In this document: positions 17,135-24,665 of the stretch, piece by piece
Numbering within the stretch: position 1 is the first letter of the stretch
How the letters are laid out: each line of letters opens with the position of its first letter
From: DASUPK01 sp963804595
Lineage (GTDB): Bacteria > Actinomycetota > Thermoleophilia > Solirubrobacterales > 70-9
Direction of reading: 5' to 3'
Length of the DNA: 64,000 nt
NCBI GenBank assembly: GCA_963804595.1
Contig: CAWDQZ010000020.1
Span: 88,718 to 152,717 of the forward strand
The notes under the pieces: generated by a model
The model's input: the letters and a program-made list of their open reading frames with translations, nothing else
The model's database searches: none
Told to the model about the DNA's origin: nothing
Translations under genes and position numbers: made by a program

Positions 17135-17484
17135 CAGCGACGCCTCCTCTTCTTGCCTTCGACAGCGCCAACCAGCTGGCGCTTGTTCATCTTCGACCGT
17201 CCCTCGATGCCGAGGTGCTTGGCCTCCTCGTAGAGCTGGTCGTAGGTCCGACCGCCGGGCCCGTGACCCGAGCGCAGTCCGCCTCGCCGATACGAAGAGA
17301 TGTCCTCGCGCGAGGTCCGGGACGCCTGGCGGGTCTCGCCGGCGCGCGCTCGCTCCTTGTTGACGGTCCGCGCGGCGATCTCCTCGGCTCGCGCCTCAGA
17401 GCGACCCTCCTGCTGCTCGCTCCGCTTGACCTGCTCGTACATCCGCTCCCATTTGCTGCCCTTCTTGACGCCTCTCGGTGGCAT
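17134..17484 (-). CDS. Small basic conserved protein often annotated 'plasmid stabilization protein'
   Basis: The 116-residue product starts MPPRGVKKGSKWERMYEQVK and contains the conserved core AEEIAARTVNKERARAGET (about 34-52). A Ser/Arg/Gly-rich linker (SYRRGGLRSGHGPGG) leads to a SAP/Rho-N-like tail ending KKRRRR. ATG 17484 has a strong AAGGAGG site. Proteins with this core carry the 'plasmid stabilization' label in databases, but the basis is thin and nothing here suggests a plasmid. DNA or RNA binding is a reasonable inference. Confidence 0.7.
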   Translation of the reverse strand: MPPRGVKKGSKWERMYEQVKRSEQQEGRSEARAEEIAARTVNKERARAGETRQASRTSREDISSYRRGGLRSGHGPGGRTYDQLYEEAKHLGIEGRSKMNKRQLVGAVEGKKRRRR

Positions 17485-17567
17485 CGCTACCTCCTTCCGC
17501 TGTCCTTCACCGCATCGGTTACCCGAGCGCGAGCAGGGCGAACCATCGCCGCTGGTGCGGTTGGTGG

Positions 17568-19659
17568 CTAGAAGAGCTTGGTCTGCAGGATCTCGGGTCC
17601 CGCGGCCTCTTCTGCCCGGCTCTTGCGGCGCGCTTCGAGCCGGGCGCGGCGGCTGTAGCGCGGGTCGTGGGAGAGGTTCGGGGCGCGGACCAGGTTGCCG
17701 ATTCGCTTCCGCTCGACGTTTGGCGCGTACGCGCGACCGTCGTAGAGCCTGTCGTAGCGAGGAACCAGATCGGGGCGCGCGGCGGAGAGCCAGGACATGA
17801 AGACCTCCTTCACCCCCGGCCGCAGGTGCAGCGCGATGCCGTTCACAAAGGTCGCCCCCGACTCCTCCGCGATCGAGACGATCTCGTCCACCAGCTCCGG
17901 CGAGTCGTTGATCCCCGGCATCAGCGGCGCGATCAGGACGCCGGACGGAATCCCAGCCTCGTTGAACTTCGCCACCGCCTCCAGGCGCTTGCGTGGGTGA
18001 GGAGTGTGGGGCTCGGTCTCGCGCCAGATCTTCTCGTCGAGCGTCGGCACCGAGAAGTTCACCGCTGACATCCGTGACCTCGGCGAGCTCGAGGAGTAGA
18101 TCCAGGTCTCGGAGCACGAGCGGTGACTTGGTCAGGATCGAGGTCGGGGTCTCGGTCTCGAGCAGCGCCTTGATCATGGGAGGCATCAGCTCGTACTTCC
18201 CCTCCGCCCATTGATACGGGTCGGTGTTCGTCCCGAAGGCGATGAGCTCCCGCTTCCAGCTCGGGCGGCCGAGCTCTGCGCGCAGCAGCTCCGGCACGTT
18301 CACCTTGACGACGATCTCGCGCTCGAAATCGCGGCCGGCGTTCAGGTCCAGATACGTGTGGGTGTTGCGGGCGAAGCAGTTGTGACTCACCACTCCGTTG
18401 GCGATGAAGTCACCCGTCCCGGTCGTGATGTCGAAGAGATGCATCGGCCTTGCCGATCGGTTCGATGGCCTCGACTCCGAGCTTGTGCGTTGCGACTTGA
18501 GCGCGGCGCCCTCGATCGACCGCTTGCGAGTGATCGCTGGATCGATCGAGCTGGAAGAACCGCATGCCTGCTTGAGGACCGCCGGCTGACGAATGTGGGT
18601 GAGTCCGTTGGACTGGCCGGTCGAGTCGATCGACGTAGTGGAATCCGAGCCTTCGGAGGCAGTAAGTGATCCAATCAACGATCACCGGGTCGGTATTAGC
18701 GATGCGGAGAATTCCTGCGCTGCGGCTTCCCTCGGCATCGAAGATGCCGGCCAGGAAGCCCTTGCACCACAATCGGAGCGAGGGCCGTCGTCGGCCAGGC
18801 GGTCGCCTGCCGCTATGGCTGCGACCTGGTCGCGGGCTCTGGTCCGGATGGCCGCGGATTTCTCGCTGATTGCGGCTCGCTGGCGGCGTGCGCAAAAGAA
18901 ACTCAGTCGCGACATCCAAGTCGAGTAGGGAGATACTCCGGGCGCGACGGAGGGCCTCGAGGTCTGTCATGGCCAAGACGGAAGCGAGTGGATGCTTCTG
19001 CCGTCGCTCCGTTAGGCGCGGGAATATTCGTAGTGACGCGAGGTGACCATCGCCCGGATCAACCCGCACAGGTAGCCACGGCGGTAGCTCGGGTGCATCG
19101 GCATCCGGGCCGTCGCGCCAACTGGCCGAAACCGATGAGCTTGTTGTTGGTCGTGAGATGTGGCACGTTGCTGCTGGACCCGCGAAGGTGATCGGTGACG
19201 TACTTCCACTTGCCTCGCTCGCGTCAGAAAGCGGTGGTCTCCGCTGGCGATGAGTTCGGTGCCGTCCGCCAGAACAACCCGGTACGCCGGCTTGATCGAC
19301 GACCAGTGGGCCAGACTTCGGTGGTCACGTAGCGCCGATAGTTCCCCGTCAAAGACGGTGCCATAGATGGAATCGCCCACCTGAATATCCGCGAGGGGCT
19401 TATGCCTGCCATCGGCGAGGAGGACGGCGTCCCGGGCGAAGCAGTAGGCACACGCATGGGCGCAGCCTCGAAAGGCGTTGACAGTCCAGTTGAACGGGAG
19501 GAAGTCGCCGGGCACCTTGTTGAGGGCCGACTTGGCCCGGACCTCGTGGAAGTTGATGCCGAGCGCCTCCGGAGCATCGAATGTCCTGACCCTTTCGACG
19601 TCGAGGCCCGGAAGGCTCCGTCCCTTCTCTCTATCGACCTTCTGTGAATCCCAACGCAT
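17568..19659 (-). pseudogene. Rv2578c-family radical SAM protein, intein-interrupted and frameshifted
   Basis: The N-extein starts MRWDSQKVDREKGRSLPGL (ATG 19659), continues through FHEVRAKSALNKVPGDFLPF, and reaches the radical SAM motif GCAHACAYC. The C-extein resumes CFARNTHTYLDLNAG (18378 downward), with FGTNTDPYQWAEGKYELMP and SILTKSPLVLRDLDLL. It then breaks by a frameshift near 18068 before resuming VNFSVPTLDEKIWRE to the end ILQTKLF. Spliced and frame-corrected, it is a full-length member of the Rv2578c family, related to spore photoproduct lyase, with a CxxxCxxC 4Fe-4S site. The substrate is unknown. As sequenced it cannot give full-length protein; sequencing error is a real alternative. 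Confidence 0.8.
18379..19443 (-). mobile_element. Intein with a LAGLIDADG homing endonuclease, inserted at the radical SAM cluster cysteine
   Basis: The intein begins at Cys1 (codon 19443-19441) in CFARDAVLLADGRHKPL and has the block B-like IASGDHRFLT. It ends VVSHN immediately before extein Cys+1 (codon 18378-18376). The homing endonuclease has two LAGLIDADG helices: YLCGLIRGDG (split by a one-base loss near 19050) and FLAGIFDAEG (near 18740). The span is 1,065 nt, an exact multiple of three, although conceptual translation needs several frame changes inside. Cys+1 is the third cysteine of the CxxxCxxC cluster motif, so splicing rebuilds the catalytic site. Confidence 0.8.
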
Positions 19660-19759
19660 CGCTTTCCAGTCTTGCAACTCTCGATAACTCGACCGAACGT
19701 ATGTTCGCATACGCGGCGGCGCCTGACTGCCGCGATTGAACGTTGGGTAAGACCCCGTT

Positions 19760-20407
19760 GTGAGGCAGCTCCCACTCACCGGCGAGGAGACCAGCGGCGC
19801 GGAGGCCCTGATCCCCGAACGCCCATCGCTCAAATCGCTGCGGGAGGCCGCCGCACGCTGCACGGCCTGCGACCTCCACAAGACCGCCACGCAGACGGTC
19901 TTCGGGGAGGGCCTAAAGCGCGCTCGGCTCATGCTGATCGGCGAGCAGCCCGGCGATCGCGAGGACATCGAGGGTCACCCCTTCGTCGGCCCGGCCGGCA
20001 GGGTGCTCGACCAGGCGCTGGAGCGGGCCAAGATCGAGCGCGGTGACGCCTACGTGACCAACGTCGTCAAGCACTTCAAGTGGAAGCCCCAGGGGAAGCG
20101 CCGGATCCATCAGACGCCGCGAGCGGAGGAGATCAGGGCGTGTGCTCCTTGGCTCGAGGCGGAGCTCGAGGTCGTCGAACCCGAGCTCCTGGTCTGCCTC
20201 GGGGCGACTGCCGTCAAGGCGGTGATCGGACCAAAGGCGCGGGTGATGAAGAACCACGGCGAGTTCCTCGAGTCGAGGCTCGGCCGCACGGCCGTCCCGA
20301 CCCTGCACCCTTCAGCAATTCTGCGGGCGGATCCGAAAGATCGGGACGACGCGATGGCGATGCTCGTCGGGGACCTGGAGCGGGTGCGCGACCGCCTCCA
20401 CTCCTGA
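19760..20407 (+). CDS. udgX: Uracil-DNA-crosslinking glycosylase UdgX
   Basis: UdgX is a family 4-like uracil-DNA glycosylase that forms a covalent bond with the abasic site after uracil release. The 215-residue product has the Fe-S cysteines in CTACDLHK (about 34-41), motif A GEQPGDRED (about 61-69), and the UdgX-specific loop KRRIHQTP, whose His is the crosslinking residue. It also has CAPWLEAEL, VCLGATAVKAV and motif B HPSAILR. The GTG start is close after the divergent radical SAM gene. It probably acts in DNA repair or protection. The length is normal. Confidence 0.93.
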   Translation: MRQLPLTGEETSGAEALIPERPSLKSLREAAARCTACDLHKTATQTVFGEGLKRARLMLIGEQPGDREDIEGHPFVGPAGRVLDQALERAKIERGDAYVTNVVKHFKWKPQGKRRIHQTPRAEEIRACAPWLEAELEVVEPELLVCLGATAVKAVIGPKARVMKNHGEFLESRLGRTAVPTLHPSAILRADPKDRDDAMAMLVGDLERVRDRLHS

Positions 20408-20437
20408 CCGAGCGCAGCAGGTCAGAATCCGGGAGCC

Positions 20438-21031
20438 GTGCCGACCGACCGCACCGAACTCCACCCCGCCGAGCACCGCGCCTACCGAGAGCTCTATGCG
20501 GCGTGCCGTCAGCTGATCACGAGGTGGCGAAGAATCGCATCGGCGCTGGAGGGGACCGCGATCGGCGAACGACTCAAGGAAGGCGCCGCCGCGACTTCCG
20601 TCCTGCTCAGCGAACTCGAACCTCGCACGGCGACCTACGGCCTCTACGGCAGCCCCCTGGCGCAGGGGATGGGCGCGAGGTTCGCGGATCTGCGCACCGC
20701 CGTCGCCGACCGCGGCGGCGACACCGGGCTGGTCGTCCGTTCGGCCGTCCTCGACATGGAGCACGTGACGACGCTGCTGCGCCACCTCGCCGAGCTCGCC
20801 CGCGCCCGCGGGGATCGCAACATCGCCGGGTTCTGCGAGGAGTGGGCCGACCGCCTGGAGTCGAATCTCGACGCGGTCCGCGAGGCCGCGGTGGAGCTCG
20901 GCGCCGACCCGGACCGGACCTCGGCGCCGCTCGATGACTCGGTCGCAAACCGGGCCGCACACGGTGTCGGCTGGGTCTTCGGGTCGATCGGCGAGGCAGT
21001 CGACAAGGTCATCAGCAGGCGCCGCGGCTAG
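20438..21031 (+). CDS. Conserved helical protein of unknown function
   Basis: The 197-residue product is predicted to be almost wholly alpha-helical (AYRELYAACRQLITRWRRIASAL; LDMEHVTTLLRHLAELARARG; FCEEWADRLESNLDAVREAAVEL). There is no signal peptide or membrane span. The pattern suggests a four-helix bundle, but no metal ligands or known motif are visible, and I do not recognise the family. It is 30 nt downstream of udgX and may be co-transcribed with it. GTG 20438 is the start. Confidence 0.6.
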   Translation: MPTDRTELHPAEHRAYRELYAACRQLITRWRRIASALEGTAIGERLKEGAAATSVLLSELEPRTATYGLYGSPLAQGMGARFADLRTAVADRGGDTGLVVRSAVLDMEHVTTLLRHLAELARARGDRNIAGFCEEWADRLESNLDAVREAAVELGADPDRTSAPLDDSVANRAAHGVGWVFGSIGEAVDKVISRRRG

Positions 21032-21043
21032 CGTCCGACCGGT

Positions 21044-22021
21044 CTAGGAGAGCTCCGGCCGGCCCTCGAGCGGCGTGGACGCCTCGGCGTGGAGGCGCCT
21101 CGGAATACGGCCGGCATGTCGCGCTGCCCAGCCCGCCTCCACCGCCGCGCGCATCGCCGTGGCCATGCCGGCCGGATCCTCGGCGCGCGAGACCGAACTG
21201 GCGAGCAGGACTGCATCGCAGCCCAGCTCCAGCGCCAGCGCCGCGTCGGATGCGGTCCCGATCCCGGCGTCGAGGATGACCGGCACTCCGGAGCGCTCGG
21301 AGATGATCTGGATGTTGTACGGATTCCGGATCCCCATCCCCGACCCGATCGGGGAGCCGAGCGGCATCACGGCCGCGCAGCCGGCCTCCTCCAGACGACG
21401 GGCGAGGATCGGGTCATCGTTGGCGTAGGGCAGGACCGTGAAGCCGTCGTCGACAAGCGTCTCCGCGGCCTCCAAAAGCTGCACCGCGTCCGGCAGGAGG
21501 GTCCGGTCGTCTCCGACAACCTCGAGCTTGACCCAGTCCGTCTCGAAGGCCTCCCGGGCGAGCTTCGCCGTGCGGACCGCGTCCCGGGCCGTGTAGCAGC
21601 CGGCCGTGTTCGGCAGCGCGAAGAGACCGAGGCGCCGGATCACCTCCAGGACCGATCCCTCCGCCTCCGGGTCCACCCGGCGCAGCGCCACAGTGACGAT
21701 CTCGGTGCCGGAGGCGATCAGCGCCTCCTCCATCTGCTCCTGGGAGCGAAAGCCGCCGGTTCCCACGATCAGGCGCGAGCCCCAGTTGCGATCGCCGAGC
21801 TCGAAGGCTGCGTCGGCCCCGCCCTGAATCGCCGCGAGCACCTCGACCTTCTGTCCCGGGCGCAGGTGGGTGTGACCCCACTCGCTGCGCGGAACGACCT
21901 CACCATCGAGCGCGACCGCCACACCGCGCAGGTCTCCGTCGGCGCCCGACGCCTGGACAGCGTCGGTGATCGCGGCGCCCTCCGGCAGGGAAACGACTTC
22001 TCCGTTCAGCTCTACGTTCAC
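21044..22021 (-). CDS. thiG: Fused sulfur carrier ThiS / thiazole synthase ThiG
   Basis: The product makes the thiazole phosphate half of thiamine. Residues 1-68 are ThiS-like (LNGEVVSLPEGAAITDAV ... EVLAAIQGG) and residues about 73-325 are ThiG: GSRLIVGTGGF, the Schiff-base lysine in TDWVKLEV, PLGSPIGSG, and AVLLASSVSRAEDP. Stand-alone ThiS ends in Gly-Gly, which is adenylated and thiocarboxylated; here Gly67-Gly68 are internal. The fusion therefore needs proteolytic release or a separate ThiS elsewhere. The GTG start overlaps the thiO stop, so both follow the TPP riboswitch. No thiF is in the window. Confidence 0.93.
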   Translation of the reverse strand: MNVELNGEVVSLPEGAAITDAVQASGADGDLRGVAVALDGEVVPRSEWGHTHLRPGQKVEVLAAIQGGADAAFELGDRNWGSRLIVGTGGFRSQEQMEEALIASGTEIVTVALRRVDPEAEGSVLEVIRRLGLFALPNTAGCYTARDAVRTAKLAREAFETDWVKLEVVGDDRTLLPDAVQLLEAAETLVDDGFTVLPYANDDPILARRLEEAGCAAVMPLGSPIGSGMGIRNPYNIQIISERSGVPVILDAGIGTASDAALALELGCDAVLLASSVSRAEDPAGMATAMRAAVEAGWAARHAGRIPRRLHAEASTPLEGRPELS

Positions 22022-23179
22022 GCGACCTCCACCGGGCTGTCAGCGGCACTGCGTGAGAACCGCAGCGGTGAGAACGGCTTCAGGTCGACCGGCGCCGGCT
22101 CGCCGGAGAGCAGAGAGGTGATGGCGTCCGCGGTGACCGGCGCCTGCAAGACCCCGTTGCGGAAGTGGCCCGTCGCGATCAGCAGCCCCTCTGCTCCGGC
22201 CGGACCCGATCAGGGGAGCGTTGTCCGGGGAGCCCGGCCGCAGGCCGGCGGTCGCCTCCATCAACTCGAGCTCGGCGATCTCGGGGATGAGGCGGTAGGC
22301 CTCACGCAGGAGCTCGTGGACGCCGCCCGCGGTGACGGTGGTGTCGAAGCCACGCTCCTCGACGGTCGCTCCGACGATCAGGCGGCCGTCGCCCCTCGGA
22401 ACCATGTAGACCCGCTCCCCGGCCACGATCCGCTCGCAGACCGGCTCCTCGGCCGAGCCGCGCAGAGTCAGGATCTCGCCCTTCACCGGACGAACCGGAG
22501 CGGCGGCGGGGAGCCAGCGAGCCTGTCCCGACCAGCTCCCGGCGGCCAGTACCACGGCCTTCCCCTCGAATGCACGGCCGTTCCGCGTCTCGATGCGCCA
22601 GGCTCCCTCCTGGCGCTCCGCTCCCACGACCTCCGCCCCCGTCTTGACGTCGACCCCGTTTGCGTCGAGCGCGGCCAACAGTGCCGCGACCACCTTCCTC
22701 GGGTCGACAATGGCCTCACCCGGAACATGCGCGCCGCCGCGAACCACGCTGGTCAGTCCAGGCTCGAGCCTCCGGCACCCGCCGCCGCCGAGCCAATCGG
22801 ATTCGAGACCGAGGCTTCGGTGCAGCTCATAGCGGCGGCGGAGCTCCTCGGCCTCGTCCCGATCGAGTGCCACGTGGAGCGCTCCGCATTGCGCGAACCC
22901 GACCTCGAGCTCCGCCTCCTGCTCGAGTTGCCCGGCGAACTTCGGCCACCGGCGCAGCGACTCGAAATTGAGCTGGAGGAGGTTCTCCTCCCCCCACGAC
23001 GCCTCCCCCACCGGGGCGAGCATCCCCGCGGCGACGCCAGTGGCTCCCGCGGCCGGCCTGTCCCGCTCGAGGACACACACCGTGGCTCCGGCCTGCGCCG
23101 CACGCCAGGCACAGGCGAGCCCGATCACCCCGCCTCCGACGAGGATCAGATCGTGTCCGCTTTTCCTCTGGCTCGTCAT
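22018..23179 (-). CDS. thiO: Glycine oxidase ThiO, with one frameshift near its C terminus
   Basis: ThiO oxidises glycine to iminoglycine for thiazole synthesis. From ATG 23179 the protein has the FAD-binding start LILVGGGVIGLACAWRAAQAG (split here as LILVGGGVIG then LACAW), GVAAGMLAPVGEA, a substrate domain, and GLRPGSPDNAPLIGS. At about 22195-22210 the frame breaks. The correct ending (EGLLIATGHFRNGVLQAP ... PVDLKPFSPLRF) lies in another frame and stops at 22018, overlapping the thiG GTG as expected for an operon. A one-base error is enough to explain it. Start choice: it is the first ATG after the riboswitch. Confidence 0.88.
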
Positions 23180-23204
23180 CGCCGCTCTACGGCGGCCGAT
23201 GCGC

Positions 23205-23298
23205 TCCAACCTCCCTGCGCCGGCATTACCCGGATCAGGTTCAGACGGTCGGCGGCGCTTCAGCCGCCCTCTCAGCCCGTGGTGGGCTCCCGTTGCCC
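23205..23298 (-). promoter_or_regulatory. TPP riboswitch (THI element) upstream of thiO-thiSG
   Basis: Read on the minus strand, the sequence contains ACGGGAGC, GGGCTGAGAGGG, ACCGTCTGAACCTGATC, CGGGTAATGCCGGCGCAGGGA: the conserved core of the thiamine-pyrophosphate aptamer, including CTGAGA and the ACCTGATC..GGTAATGCC segment. It ends about 25 nt before the thiO ATG, leaving no room for a long terminator, so control is probably at translation initiation. TAGGAT just upstream (minus strand, about 23310-23305) is a possible -10. High TPP would shut off thiO and thiSG. Confidence 0.95.
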
Positions 23299-23327
23299 TT
23301 TCCATCCTACCGCCGCAATGGGTGATC

Positions 23328-23333
23328 TAGGCT
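23328..23333 (+). promoter_or_regulatory. Candidate -10 element TAGGCT before thiE
   Basis: TAGGCT ends 10 nt before the thiE GTG. The divergent TPP riboswitch promoter lies just to the left, so thiE appears to be transcribed separately and outside riboswitch control. Confidence 0.4.
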
Positions 23334-23343
23334 GCGAGGCGAA

Positions 23344-24051
23344 GTGAGCGAAGCCGCCGACACGCCCGATCTAGCGCCGCCGGAGTCGATCGGCGAGCTG
23401 CGCCGTCAACGACTGCGGTGGGCGCGGCTCTACTTCGTCTGCGAGGCCCGGCCGCACGGACGGAGCCCGGAGGCCCTTCTGAACGCCGTGATGGCAGCGG
23501 GCGCCGGGCTGATCGAGCTGCGCGACCGCGAACAGCCCAAATCGGTGCTCGATCGCTCGGGACAGACGTTCCGCCGCCTCGCGAACACCTACAGCGCGCT
23601 CTTCATCGTCAACGACGACCCCTACCTCGCCGTCGAGCTGGGCGCCGACGGCGTGCACGTCGGGCAGGACGACATGGACCCGGCCGAGGCCAGGCGGGTC
23701 GTGGGCCCCAACGCCATAGTCGGCCTCTCCACCCACTCGCGCGAGCAGATCGAGGCCGCGGCCGGCCAGCCCGTCGACTACATCAGCGTCGGGCCGGTCT
23801 GGGAGACACCGACGAAGGAGGGGCGCCCGGCCACCGGGCTCGAGCTGATCGAGGCTGCAGCCGAGATGGCGCCGCTGCCCTGGTTCGCGATCGGCGGGAT
23901 CGACCCGGGCAACGTCGGCCGCGTCGTCGAGGCCGGCGCCAAGCGCATCTGCGTGGTCCGCGCGATTCGCGACGCCCAGGATCCGCGTGCTGCGGCCACC
24001 GCCCTCTTCGACGCGGTCGATCCCGCGGCGCGGGCCGAGCTGGGCGAGTGA
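23344..24051 (+). CDS. thiE: Thiamine phosphate synthase
   Basis: ThiE joins HMP-pyrophosphate and thiazole phosphate to give thiamine phosphate. The 235-residue product has a TIM-barrel pattern with family landmarks: GLIELRDREQPKSVL (pyrophosphate site), FIVNDDPYLAVELGADGVHVGQDDM (about 79-103), YISVGPVWETPTKEG (thiazole site) and FAIGGIDPGNV. The N terminus is about 25 residues longer than usual. It is divergent from thiO/thiSG, and its stop overlaps the next gene's GTG (GTGA). Unlike its neighbours it has no aptamer upstream. Confidence 0.95.
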   Translation: MSEAADTPDLAPPESIGELRRQRLRWARLYFVCEARPHGRSPEALLNAVMAAGAGLIELRDREQPKSVLDRSGQTFRRLANTYSALFIVNDDPYLAVELGADGVHVGQDDMDPAEARRVVGPNAIVGLSTHSREQIEAAAGQPVDYISVGPVWETPTKEGRPATGLELIEAAAEMAPLPWFAIGGIDPGNVGRVVEAGAKRICVVRAIRDAQDPRAAATALFDAVDPAARAELGE

Positions 24052-24641
24052 CGGGCGCGCGCGATCGCAAGCGGGCCGAGCGGCAGAAGCGCAAGCGCCG
24101 CTCGACGGAGCGGACCGGGACCACTGAGCGACCCCCGAGTGCGGAGCTGGGCCAGGCCAACGGAGAGCCGCAAAGCTCCGAGACCTTTCAGGAGCGTCTT
24201 GCCCGCCGGGCCGAGGAGCGGAACGCTGAGGCGCGCGCGAAGCTCGAACCACTCGAGTCCGGCGAGCGTCCGCGAGCGGTCACCGTGGGGGCCATCGTTT
24301 CGGGAATCCTCGCGCTGATCATCAGCGTTTCCGCGGTTCTCGCCATTGCCGGCGTCGACGCGGGCGGCAGGGACATCAAGCCACTCCCCCTGATCGTCTT
24401 CTCGGCGGTCCTCTGGGCCATGGCGATCGGCATGTGGCGGGCTCGCTACTGGGCGGTTTTGGGATTCCAGACCCTGCTCCTGCTCGTCCTGCTCGCAAGC
24501 GCCTTCGGCCTGGTCGTCGTCAACTCCGTGCTGCAGGCGGTGGGGACGACCCTGCTGCTGGCCGGTTCGGGCGTCCTCTTCTATTTCATGATCCGCGCGA
24601 TGGCCCGCATCCAGATGCCCAAGGCGCCAGGAGCGGACTAG
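24048..24641 (+). CDS. Four-helix membrane protein with a charged N-terminal region
   Basis: The GTG at 24048 overlaps the thiE stop. The 197-residue product has a strongly charged, probably disordered, cytosolic N-terminal 80 residues (RKRAERQKRKRRSTER; RLARRAEERNAEARAKLE). Four hydrophobic helices follow (VTVGAIVSGILALIISVSAV; LIVFSAVLWAMAIGMW; AVLGFQTLLLLVLLASAFG; VGTTLLLAGSGVLFYFMI). No known motif is seen and I do not recognise the family. Translational coupling to thiE is likely, but a role in thiamine metabolism is not shown. Confidence 0.7.
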   Translation: MTGARDRKRAERQKRKRRSTERTGTTERPPSAELGQANGEPQSSETFQERLARRAEERNAEARAKLEPLESGERPRAVTVGAIVSGILALIISVSAVLAIAGVDAGGRDIKPLPLIVFSAVLWAMAIGMWRARYWAVLGFQTLLLLVLLASAFGLVVVNSVLQAVGTTLLLAGSGVLFYFMIRAMARIQMPKAPGAD

Positions 24642-24651
24642 AAGCCTTCTA

Positions 24652-24657
24652 TAGAGT
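24652..24657 (+). promoter_or_regulatory. Candidate -10 element TAGAGT before lpdA
   Basis: TATAGAGT ends 8 nt before the lpdA ATG and no Shine-Dalgarno sequence is visible. The arrangement suggests a near-leaderless transcript. Confidence 0.4.
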
Positions 24658-24665
24658 CGAGATCG

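Noticed and set aside
17134..17484. The 'plasmid stabilization protein' as evidence for a plasmid or toxin-antitoxin system
   Set aside because: The name is inherited database labelling; the surroundings are chromosomal housekeeping genes and there is no toxin-like partner.
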